DNA from: CAZQHK01 sp964593455
Lineage (GTDB): Bacteria > Muiribacteriota > CAYSPT01
Direction: 5' to 3'
NCBI GenBank assembly: GCA_964593455.1
Contig: CAZQHK010000038.1
Span: 1-40,981, forward strand
DNA: 40,981 nucleotides
Shown here: positions 33,688 to 40,981 of the stretch, piece by piece
How the letters are laid out: every line of letters begins with the position of its first letter
Position numbering within the stretch: position 1 is the first letter of the stretch
The notes under the pieces: model-generated
Database searches by the model: none
Told to the model about the DNA's origin: nothing
The model's input: the letters and a program-made list of their open reading frames with translations, nothing else
Translations under genes and position numbers: made by a program

Positions 33688-36113
33688 ACGGCGCTCCCTT
33701 CGATAACGGTTTCAATTGCAGCCGTATCACCCGCGTCAGACATGGTGCCCAGCATACTCAAAAGCATGGTCCGGGCCGCCCGTTTGCTTCCCGGACGCCC
33801 TTCCACCGACGGGCCTACGCACGAAGGACAACCCCGCGTACAGGAACACTGTGCCAGGTGAGCCAACGCTACCTCCAGCAGGTCGCTGCCTACCTCGAAT
33901 AACCGGTGACTGAATCCCACGCCGCCCGGATGATTGTCGTAAAGAAAAACAGTGGGGATGAACTCTTCCGAGCGGTCGATACTCTCGTGCATGGCCCCCA
34001 TGGCCTCCACGCTCATACCGCCGGAAAGCCGCGGCTTGTAGTACCAACGGCCATTACGGTCCCCCAGGGCCGAACCCAGGTCGTGACGGTCGCACAACAG
34101 GAATACCGCCGCCAGGTCACGCATGAGCTCCGCCAGTCCCGAGAGCGCTTCCATGATTTCTACCCACTCCAGGTTCAAAGCCATTAGCAACTCACGGTTG
34201 GGACTAAACCAGCAGGCGGTGGTGTGCATCTCCTGTTGCGGCAGCACCACTTCTCCACATCCCAGGTTTTCACCGGTATAGAATCTGATCTTCTTGAACC
34301 CTACCACCCGGTTGGCTACGTGCGCTTCCCCATGTTCCCAAACCAGGTCACCCGCTACTTTCCGGTCAAAAGAATCGAGCACGGTAACCTCGTCATAAGT
34401 GATGGCGTCGGTGTAATAATCGACCGTCACTTTCTTGACGACCGCTTTCTGCTCTTTCCAGTCCAGGGATTCAACATAGAACTGCTCCCCCTGATGATTA
34501 TAAATGGCCTTGGGATGAACCAGCGACGGCGCTCCCTGGTAATCTATCTCGCCGATGGTCCGGGTAGCGTCTCCTTCAAGCTGTTCTAGGATAACGAAGT
34601 TGTCGGGATTGGTCATCCGCAGATTCACTTCCGACGCTGGAAAAACATCGCTGGTGTAATGGTACATTCCGCGGGAGTGATGCAGTATTCCTTCGGCAGC
34701 TAAGGCTTCCATGATCTCCGATATATCTCGGCCGCCGAACCGGTCTCCTTCAGAGAAAGGCATTTCGAAGGCGGCGCACTTGAGGTGATCGGCCAGAACC
34801 AACAGGTTATCGGGATCGATCCGTCCGATCTCGCACGGTTGGTCCATGAAATAATCGGGATGGCTGACCATGAACTGGTCCAGCGGATGGTTTCTCGCTA
34901 TCAGGAACGCCACCGACGGCCTCAATTTCCGGCCCACTCGTCCGGCCCGTTGCCAGGTGGAAGAGATGGAACCGGGATAACTGGCCAGCACACAGGCATC
35001 GAGTCCCCCTATATCGATACCGAGCTCCAGGGCATTGGTGGCCACCACTCCGGAAAGATCGCCGTCCCGAAGCGAACGCTCGATCTCGCGGCGCTCTTGC
35101 GGCAGGTAGCCTCCACGGTAACTGGACACGGTGGTGGGATCGCCTCCTTTTTTCTCCAGAGTCTTGCGGAGATAGTTGACCAGCACCTCGGTGCTGAGAC
35201 GGGAGGGTGTGAAGACGATGGTTTTCAAGCCGCCGAGAATGAGCTGGGCGGCCAACCACTGCGCTTCCTTGACATAGCTTCTCCGTAAACCGAACTCGTT
35301 GTTGACGACCGGTGGATTGTAGAACACAAGCTTTTTTTCTCCGGCGGGAGCCCCGGACCGTGATATGACCTCGAACCTGGTTCCGGAGAGCTTCTCCGCC
35401 AACTCCCCGGGGTTGCCAATGGTGGCCGAGGTTGCAATATATTGCGGACTCGATTCGTAAAACGTACATATCCGCTCCAGGCGCCGCAGAACATTGGCAA
35501 AATGGCTTCCGAAAACGCCGCGGTACACGTGGACCTCATCCAGGACGACATATTTGAGTCCCTCGATAAATCTGGCCCACCGGGTGTGGTGCGGAAGGAT
35601 TCCGGTGTGGAGCATGTCGGGATTAGTCAACACAATTCGGCCGGCGTCGCGAATCTTGCGCCGGGCGTCGGCGGGGGTGTCGCCATCATAAATATAGCAG
35701 TCAAGTTTCCTGCCCAGTATGTTTTCAAACCGCCTGAGTTCCGCCAGCTGGTCCTGCGCCAGGGCTTTGGTAGGAAAGACGTACAGGGCAAAGGCGTTTT
35801 GGTCTGCAAGCAGTTGATCGATAACCGGCAGATTATAGCAAAGTGTTTTTCCGGATGCGGTTTCGGTACAGACGAGCGCATTGCCCTTTTTTTCCCGTAC
35901 CGCCCGCCACGCATCGCCTTGATGGCAGAAAAGGCTGCGGATACCCCGGTCCTGAAGGGCCCGGGTCAGTCTGGCGTCAAGCGCTTCTGGAAACGGTTCA
36001 CACGATGCTTCACGGGCAGGAAAATTGACAACCTTTGTCACGCAGTGCTCAAACTTCTTGCTCTGCAGAAGCTCGTTCGGTATCAGGTATTCATCACCAA
36101 ATTCACCGGGCAT
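33684..36113 (-). CDS. mrfA: MrfA-like DEAD/DEAH-box repair helicase (YprA, DUF1998)
   Basis: This 809-residue superfamily 2 helicase has Walker A TETASGKT (83-90), DEVH (192-195), SATIG, and motif VI in TWQRAGRVGR. The C-terminal MrfA/DUF1998-type Zn region has four cysteines in CSCTRGCPSC. The known relative translocates 3'-5' and unwinds DNA for mitomycin C-type lesion repair together with MrfB. The ATG at 36113 overlaps the MazG-like gene by 11 bases. No strong SD is visible, so coupling to MazG translation is likely. Confidence 0.9.
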   Translation of the reverse strand: MPGEFGDEYLIPNELLQSKKFEHCVTKVVNFPAREASCEPFPEALDARLTRALQDRGIRSLFCHQGDAWRAVREKKGNALVCTETASGKTLCYNLPVIDQLLADQNAFALYVFPTKALAQDQLAELRRFENILGRKLDCYIYDGDTPADARRKIRDAGRIVLTNPDMLHTGILPHHTRWARFIEGLKYVVLDEVHVYRGVFGSHFANVLRRLERICTFYESSPQYIATSATIGNPGELAEKLSGTRFEVISRSGAPAGEKKLVFYNPPVVNNEFGLRRSYVKEAQWLAAQLILGGLKTIVFTPSRLSTEVLVNYLRKTLEKKGGDPTTVSSYRGGYLPQERREIERSLRDGDLSGVVATNALELGIDIGGLDACVLASYPGSISSTWQRAGRVGRKLRPSVAFLIARNHPLDQFMVSHPDYFMDQPCEIGRIDPDNLLVLADHLKCAAFEMPFSEGDRFGGRDISEIMEALAAEGILHHSRGMYHYTSDVFPASEVNLRMTNPDNFVILEQLEGDATRTIGEIDYQGAPSLVHPKAIYNHQGEQFYVESLDWKEQKAVVKKVTVDYYTDAITYDEVTVLDSFDRKVAGDLVWEHGEAHVANRVVGFKKIRFYTGENLGCGEVVLPQQEMHTTACWFSPNRELLMALNLEWVEIMEALSGLAELMRDLAAVFLLCDRHDLGSALGDRNGRWYYKPRLSGGMSVEAMGAMHESIDRSEEFIPTVFLYDNHPGGVGFSHRLFEVGSDLLEVALAHLAQCSCTRGCPSCVGPSVEGRPGSKRAARTMLLSMLGTMSDAGDTAAIETVIEGSAV

Positions 36114-36402
36114 GTGAAACGGGGCAAGTACAGGGAGCCTGTTCGCATACCAGGCAGTAACCCGGGTATTTCATACGCAGGCATTCTTCGAGATCGATGT
36201 CATACAGGTTGGCCAGCGACGAGCACCAGGCAATGAGATCGGCCATCTCTTCTTTGATGTTCTCGACGTCTTCACGCATAACCGCAGCGGAGAGTTCACC
36301 GAGTTCTTCCACCAACCACAAGAAGGTCCGCTCCCGACCCCGGCGGCTGTCGTTATGATAGAAAAGATCTTTGATTAAACGTTGAAACTCCCTGACGTGC
36401 AC
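36103..36402 (-). CDS. MazG-like nucleotide pyrophosphohydrolase with Cys tail
   Basis: This 99-residue all-alpha NTP-PPase-like protein has the metal-binding pattern E32-E33-x2-E36 (VEELGELS) and E51-E52-x2-D55 (KEEMADL). The family hydrolyses (d)NTPs to NMPs and cleans the nucleotide pool. The tail CLVCEQAPCTC (about 83-93) could hold a metal and is not part of the basic MazG domain. The GTG start has SD AAAGGAGGA. Being first in the operon with mrfAB suggests a damaged-nucleotide or genome-maintenance role. Confidence 0.82.
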   Translation of the reverse strand: MHVREFQRLIKDLFYHNDSRRGRERTFLWLVEELGELSAAVMREDVENIKEEMADLIAWCSSLANLYDIDLEECLRMKYPGYCLVCEQAPCTCPVSHAR

Positions 36403-36484
36403 CTCTATCCTCCTTTGCTGGTTTGGTATATGATCAGTATACCGCCTTTTCTCTCTGAAAAACAGAGATAGATAACAAGGTGGA

Positions 36485-38170
36485 TTAGAGGACAGCGGTG
36501 GTAGCCAGTGTTACCACTATCGTCACGGCGTTGCTGACGGCATGTGCCAGCACCGGTACCGTCATATTACGGGTCTTCCAGTAAAGGTAGGCCAGAACTG
36601 CTCCCATGATGAACAACTGGAGCACGGCCCGCATATGAATTACAGCGAACACACCGCTGGTCAGTATAATAGCCATGATGGAACCGAAGTACCTCTCAAC
36701 GGTACCCTGGAGAACTCCACGGAAAAAGATCTCCTCCATAACGGGAGCCGCCAGCACCACCGCCACCATGAGCAGGATAAAATCAGGTGTCCCTTTGAAA
36801 GAACGGATGATGAGTTCTTCCGACCTGGTTTGAATAAGAACCTTTGGCAGGTGATCACTCAATCGGGGGACTATGGCATAATCAATGAACCAGGTGACGG
36901 CAAACAAGACAATGCCGGCACCCACACCAAGAAACGCGTGCCCGGCGCTTAATCGGAATAGTCCCTGTTTACCCTCCGTCCTTTCACGGCCGGCCAAAAC
37001 AACAACAACCGCCGACCAGACAACAGCGGTAACTATGTACGCTATCAGGAAAAGACGTAACCGGAGTTTTGGAAAAACAAAGGCAAACGGGGTGCGGTAC
37101 AACCCCAGGGAGATAACGATGAAAGCCACCATGGTAATACCAAGCAGGAGGGCTGTTAACGCCAGAAGAGATGACCAGGACTCGAATATTCCGTGGCTCG
37201 AACGGCTGTTTGTTTTAGCGGTGATAAGATACGCCACGGCCAGAAGAAGCGGGATCATTCCAAGGAAAAGAACGGTGTAAAGCGCCATGCGTTTTATCTC
37301 TTTTCCCTGCTCTCCTTTGAGCAGTTTGATGAACTGTCCAAGATCAGCTTTGGCCAGAGAAACCAGTACTTGTCCGGTAGAAGACTTCTCTTTCAGGAAC
37401 GTCTGTTCCGCCTCATCCAGACGCCATGACGCTAGTTGCAGCAAAGGTACCAGGGAGTTGAAATGATCGTTTCCAGGATCAAGTGACATGGCCTTCATCA
37501 TTTCCTGGAGTGCCGACTCAAAACCACCCCGTTCGATCAGGCTTAATCCTCTAAAAAAGTAGGCCTGCGCAAACCCGGCGTCCGTTTCGATGGCTTTGCC
37601 AAACGCTTTTATTGACTGATCATATTCTCCCACCTGCCGCAGCAGAAAGCCGTGCACAAAGTGGGCCTGCGCGGCATTCGGGGTACGTTCTGTCAGGTAC
37701 CGGGCGGCAACCAGCAGTTCATTTGTTCGTTTCCGTAAAAACACTCCGGGCAGATCGAGCATCCAGAGCGGTTCCAGGAAAAATTTAAGATAGACGTTTT
37801 CGATCAATAAATCACTGACACATTCTGTCCCGGTGTTTTCCGACAAAACGGTAAGAAAGCTGGTAACATCACCGAGTACAGACAACTCTTCAAGCATGGC
37901 CCACACGATCTGGTTCCGCAACCGAGAGCCCGGCCGGACAGCCCGGGACATATCCAGGGCCTCTTCTCCCTTTCCTGCCCGGACCAGCTTGATAACCTTA
38001 TAGAGGTACTCTTCAGGCTTTTCAATATTTTCGTCTGATACCAGGTCCGGCAAGCGAGGAGTATTAGTTTCACCGGTTAAAACCCGGCTACCTATTTCCA
38101 ATGTTTGGGAGAAACCATGTTTTACCGGCAGAGTCATCAGGAATAGAATGGCTAAACACAACGCGGTCAT
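36485..38170 (-). CDS. TPR protein with CPBP-family intramembrane protease domain
   Basis: With the ATG at 38170 this is 561 residues: an N-terminal hydrophobic signal or anchor (MTALCLAILFLMTLP), TPR-like helices at about 130-260 (NAAQAHFVHGFLLRQVGEY, FAQAYFFRGLSL), then about eight membrane segments. The CPBP/Abi-type site is EEIFFR (479-484), FAVIH and HAVSN. Such glutamic intramembrane proteases cut or modify membrane proteins; many are undefined. The frame continues upstream to an ATG at 38374 that overlaps the decarboxylase stop (ATGA), giving 629 residues. The added part is not protein-like and contains a 6-bp hairpin (38210-38228), so I prefer 38170, though it lacks a clear SD. Confidence 0.75.
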   Translation of the reverse strand: MTALCLAILFLMTLPVKHGFSQTLEIGSRVLTGETNTPRLPDLVSDENIEKPEEYLYKVIKLVRAGKGEEALDMSRAVRPGSRLRNQIVWAMLEELSVLGDVTSFLTVLSENTGTECVSDLLIENVYLKFFLEPLWMLDLPGVFLRKRTNELLVAARYLTERTPNAAQAHFVHGFLLRQVGEYDQSIKAFGKAIETDAGFAQAYFFRGLSLIERGGFESALQEMMKAMSLDPGNDHFNSLVPLLQLASWRLDEAEQTFLKEKSSTGQVLVSLAKADLGQFIKLLKGEQGKEIKRMALYTVLFLGMIPLLLAVAYLITAKTNSRSSHGIFESWSSLLALTALLLGITMVAFIVISLGLYRTPFAFVFPKLRLRLFLIAYIVTAVVWSAVVVVLAGRERTEGKQGLFRLSAGHAFLGVGAGIVLFAVTWFIDYAIVPRLSDHLPKVLIQTRSEELIIRSFKGTPDFILLMVAVVLAAPVMEEIFFRGVLQGTVERYFGSIMAIILTSGVFAVIHMRAVLQLFIMGAVLAYLYWKTRNMTVPVLAHAVSNAVTIVVTLATTAVL

Positions 38171-38370
38171 GTATATCGGATATGGGTTTACCCGGAAAAT
38201 GCAGTTGGCTTCGTCACGAGGCGACGAAAACAGCCTCAGATACAAGGCACACGACCGAAGCCACCCGGAGATGTAATTGTTATTACATTGAGGATGGCTG
38301 ACCAAGTGTAACGCTGTAGCTGTAGCTGTTTTCGAGCCGTAGTAGAAGTCAACTGCATTTTCCGGGTTTA

Positions 38371-38913
38371 TCATAGAATGAACACAGCCGCGGCTACCAC
38401 CGTCGACCACAGGTTGTTTTTCCTGCCGATGGCCGACTGGGTGATATTTCTGGTTTTGACGATCTCGTTTTTGAACTTCCATATCTCTTTTTTTTCGTAC
38501 CAGGTGACATTTTCATCATATTTAATACCCAGGGTCGACGCCAGCATCATGGCCGCCAGGTCTTCGGCGTAATCACCGGCCGCTTCATCGGATTGACCGA
38601 ACGAGTGATGCTCGCTGATGTAGCCGTGACGAGTCTTGTCCATAGGGAGCGCCAGTCCGATGGAGGCCGCCACCAACCGGTTCGATTCATTGGTAGAGGC
38701 ACGGCTTAGCACGCAGTACAAGATCTCTCCCGGGGAGAGACGCTTGAGACCAACTTTTCTCGAGATGAGTTTACAGGCCGGGGGAAAAATACTGGAGACC
38801 TCGACCAGGTTGAACTCGGCGATACCGGCGTCACGAAGTGCGCCTTCGAAAGACGTAAGGTTTTCTTTACTGACACCAACACCACGAGTGAGAAAGATCC
38901 TCTTCGGGATCAT
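38371..38913 (-). CDS. Pyruvoyl-dependent arginine decarboxylase
   Basis: This 180-residue proenzyme resembles PvlArgDC of methanogens and Chlamydia. Self-cleavage is expected between Ser40 and Ser41 in LVEVSSIFPPACK, giving a pyruvoyl group on the large chain from Ser41. The active-site glutamate region YISEHHSFG is present. It would convert arginine to agmatine for polyamine synthesis, or for acid resistance. The ATG has strong SD AGGGAGGA at 7 nt. The preceding HEAT gene ends 197 bp upstream; its own promoter probably lies in that gap. Confidence 0.88.
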   Translation of the reverse strand: MIPKRIFLTRGVGVSKENLTSFEGALRDAGIAEFNLVEVSSIFPPACKLISRKVGLKRLSPGEILYCVLSRASTNESNRLVAASIGLALPMDKTRHGYISEHHSFGQSDEAAGDYAEDLAAMMLASTLGIKYDENVTWYEKKEIWKFKNEIVKTRNITQSAIGRKNNLWSTVVAAAVFIL

Positions 38914-39110
38914 TACTCATTCCTCCCTTGATTCATATTCCGTAGAACAATCGCTATTCTATTACGGCTCACAGTTAACCGCAACAATTTTGTTACACCC
39001 ACCAAAGTCGTTCATCGTATCGCTTTCCAGACATGAAACCAGCTTCAGCTTCCAATCGGTTTTTGCATCCGTGAAAACAGTTGCGTGGGCAGAGAGAATG
39101 TGTGTCAACA

Positions 39111-40981
39111 CTACTCTAAAATGTCCTCTGAAAAAACGATTTTCCATGAACCGCCGACCTGTTTCAAGGTGTCTATCCGCCGGGAGTACGTGTTTTCACG
39201 CGTAGCTGTGAAACCGTCGGCTGATGTGCCTTCAAAATAGATAGTGGAAGTGTGCCGGACACCGGATTCCTGTAACTCGACCTTTTCATCTTCCAAACGC
39301 ATGATGATCTCACCGGCTATCTCGAACTCGGTTAGATAGCTTTCACGCAAGAGGTTGTAATCACTCCCCTGCATAGTGAAATCAGGAGAGTAACGATCCA
39401 TCAGTTTATCGATATCCCGGTCATTCCAAGCCTTGATCAGACCCTGATAAAACGACGCGATTTCAGATCTGGCATTGCCGCTCACCGTACCGGGAGACTG
39501 CTTTATACCGCCTGCTCGTCGCCCGCCGACTTTCTCTGAAAGACTACGTATAAGGAGAACATCTTTACCAATAAACCGTTTAGCCAACTTGATGTTCTCC
39601 CCGTGAACCATAATTACTCCATCAGACTTGGGCATGATGACCACTGTCTCACTGGGAAGCGATTCAAGCGAATAATTAATCGTGTTGCCTGAGACCAAAT
39701 TCTCACCGACGATGTATATTTTTTTGCCTTTCCTGGTAACTTTTCCGATGGCAAAAGCCGCCCCCCCGATGAACTGTCCTACACGGCCCGTAAGGCTGGT
39801 CACCTGCCGGTCTGTAACCCGGGAGCCTGCCGGTTCCACCACCAGATTGTCACCGGAAGAGCTTGAATCTCCATTATCAGCGGGTGTGGGAACTGAAGAA
39901 TCGGAATCTGAAGAAGGCAGGTACTCATCCATGACATATTTCATTCCCAAGGTACCCGCTATGAACAGGATCACCAGGACGAGCACCACCATGGCCAGCT
40001 GCAGCTTGTGACTCTTTGCCGAAGTCGTAGCAACAGTTGCTGCCGGAGCAGGTGTGGCAACGGGACCGCTGGGCGGCGGTGACGGGACCGGCTCTGCTTG
40101 TTTCTCCGGTTTTAGCGGAGCGACAGCCGCGACTATCTTTCTTTCCGGAGCCGGGGAAGCAAGTTTCTGGAAACGCTCTTTTCGCTTTTTCTCCTTAATC
40201 AGTTTCGCCAGCATACTTCTAGCTTCCCGCTCGATGGTCAGATCATTGACCGCGGTAAACTTCTCAAGGAGCTCGATAGCACGGTCAGTGGCCAGTTTCT
40301 CCAGCGCATGCAGGGCGGCTAGTTTCTCATCCCTGGTGCCGTCCGCCGAGATCTCTTCAATAATGGTAAAAATTTCATCTTTCTCAAACTTCCACAGGGC
40401 TTTTGCTGCCTTGGCCCTGACCATGACATTTGAATCCAAAAGGAGGGAGATCATGCCCCGAATACCGCTGGAATGTCCCACGATATCAAGGGCTTCCAGG
40501 GCGCTTGAGCGAATTCTGGCACTGTCTTGCACAACATAATCAAGCAGGAAAGGGACCACCGATTCGTCCCCCAATTGTCCGATGGTTTTGATTCCAACCG
40601 AGATGACCCGTTCATTCTTTTCCACCTGCAACAAGTCGAGGATTGGAAGCAAGGCTTTGGGGTCCCCAACCTTTCCGGCCATCTCAATAACGTTTACCTT
40701 CCGGACAGTGTTCTGCTCTTCCCCTACACGATTCATGAAGTCCGCAGCATCCTGCACCAGGGAATCGATTTCCGCCAACCGTTCCAGCAAACGTTGATCC
40801 ATAGGAATACCTTGCGTCTCTACCGCTGCAACCGGTTCAGCAGTTGGCGGGATCTTCTCTTCGGGTGCCGGTTCTTCGGGCGCGGGCGGTTCAACCGGCG
40901 GCGCGGTGACAAACGGTTCAGCAGCCGGCGGGATCTTCTCTTCGGGTGCCGGTTCTTCGGGCGCGGGCGGTTCAACCGGCG
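39111..40981 (-). CDS. HEAT-repeat membrane protein with NTF2-like C-terminus (5' end outside window)
   Basis: The frame is open from the right edge to TAG at 39111 (623 codons seen). The visible N-terminal part is Pro/Glu-rich with a 27-residue repeat. HEAT repeats follow (about DPKALLPILDLLQ, DESVVPFLLDYVV, ALEALDIVGHSSGIRGMISLLL). Next come a second Pro/Ala linker, one membrane helix (LQLAMVVLVLVILFIAGTLGM) and an acidic Ser-rich linker. The C-terminus resembles SnoaL/NTF2-like domains (SEIASFYQGLIKAWNDRDID, GGSWKIVFSEDIL). An internal ATG at 40802 is not needed, since the frame continues through it. The likely role is a scaffold linking a cytoplasmic partner to an envelope domain; no enzyme motif is seen. 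Confidence 0.75.
   Translation of the reverse strand, partial: PVEPPAPEEPAPEEKIPPAAEPFVTAPPVEPPAPEEPAPEEKIPPTAEPVAAVETQGIPMDQRLLERLAEIDSLVQDAADFMNRVGEEQNTVRKVNVIEMAGKVGDPKALLPILDLLQVEKNERVISVGIKTIGQLGDESVVPFLLDYVVQDSARIRSSALEALDIVGHSSGIRGMISLLLDSNVMVRAKAAKALWKFEKDEIFTIIEEISADGTRDEKLAALHALEKLATDRAIELLEKFTAVNDLTIEREARSMLAKLIKEKKRKERFQKLASPAPERKIVAAVAPLKPEKQAEPVPSPPPSGPVATPAPAATVATTSAKSHKLQLAMVVLVLVILFIAGTLGMKYVMDEYLPSSDSDSSVPTPADNGDSSSSGDNLVVEPAGSRVTDRQVTSLTGRVGQFIGGAAFAIGKVTRKGKKIYIVGENLVSGNTINYSLESLPSETVVIMPKSDGVIMVHGENIKLAKRFIGKDVLLIRSLSEKVGGRRAGGIKQSPGTVSGNARSEIASFYQGLIKAWNDRDIDKLMDRYSPDFTMQGSDYNLLRESYLTEFEIAGEIIMRLEDEKVELQESGVRHTSTIYFEGTSADGFTATRENTYSRRIDTLKQVGGSWKIVFSEDILE
40833..40981 (-). 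repeat. 81-bp tandem repeat coding for Pro/Glu repeats
   Basis: Two adjoining units (about 40833-40913 and 40914-40981, the second cut by the window edge) have an 81-bp period and are nearly identical. They encode a 27-residue unit rich in EPPAPEEPAPEEK. The array probably continues to the right. The near identity implies recent copying, so length may vary among strains. Confidence 0.8.

Noticed and set aside
36452..36468. TCTCTG/CAGAGA hairpin after the CPBP gene
   Set aside because: On the minus strand it is not followed by a T-tract, so it cannot be called an intrinsic terminator.
38210..38228. TTCGTC/GACGAA hairpin near the CPBP start
   Set aside because: Short stem without T-tract; used only as weak support for the downstream start.
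38962..39147. Small minus-strand ORF between the HEAT gene and arginine decarboxylase
   Set aside because: Its start overlaps the HEAT gene, it lacks an SD at proper spacing and I recognise no motif; possible but unsupported.

Overview
The window is about 41 kb of compact bacterial DNA, roughly 50-55% G+C. I see no rRNA, tRNA, transposase, integrase or CRISPR array. The anchored lipoprotein, lipid genes and a flagellin-type (Maf) glycosyltransferase suggest a Gram-negative, probably flagellated bacterium. The sequence alone does not fix the phylum. Genes are tightly packed, with many ATGA or GTGA overlaps and many TTG or GTG starts preceded by strong Shine-Dalgarno (SD) sequences.

Layout. 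(1) 1-6649 (-): 5' part of a giant surface lipoprotein with carboxypeptidase-regulatory-like and Fn3-like domains, then at least 16 tail-fibre-type GIGT repeats; it runs off the left edge. (2) 7028-10326 (-): fabZ, fabI, a 4'-phosphopantetheinyl transferase and a GH1 beta-glucosidase. (3) 10499-11605 (+): a membrane-anchored metallophosphoesterase. (4) 11602-22574: a nonulosonic-acid and glycosylation locus. One arm (-) has a DUF115/Maf protein and a radical-SAM/FemAB fusion. The divergent arm (+) has a methyltransferase, a B12-type radical SAM gene broken by one in-frame TAA, neuC, a second intact radical SAM gene and neuB. (5) 22571-26131 (-): two CrtI-like FAD oxidoreductases and a FabG-like reductase. 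(6) 26233-27440 (+): an AT-rich insertion with a 'mobile mystery protein' A/B pair (Xre-type HTH plus Fic) behind three dyad operators spaced exactly 33 bp. (7) 27462-32206 (-): a complete oleABCD cluster for head-to-head long-chain olefin synthesis. (8) 32398-36402 (-): mrfB, mrfA and a MazG-like gene. (9) 36485-38913 (-): a TPR/CPBP membrane protease and a pyruvoyl arginine decarboxylase. (10) 39111-40981 (-): a HEAT-repeat membrane protein that runs off the right edge.

How the parts may work together. Regions 2, 5 and 7 look like one dispersed lipid or hydrocarbon programme: acyl-chain dehydration, reduction and desaturation, carrier activation, and Ole condensation. A 28-bp element found three times, upstream of the GH1 gene, the phosphoesterase and oleC, may tie parts of it together. 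Region 4 looks like synthesis and decoration of a sialic- or legionaminic-like sugar for transfer to flagellin or another surface protein, with unusual radical-SAM and FemAB chemistry. These links are inferences from gene neighbourhood and motifs.
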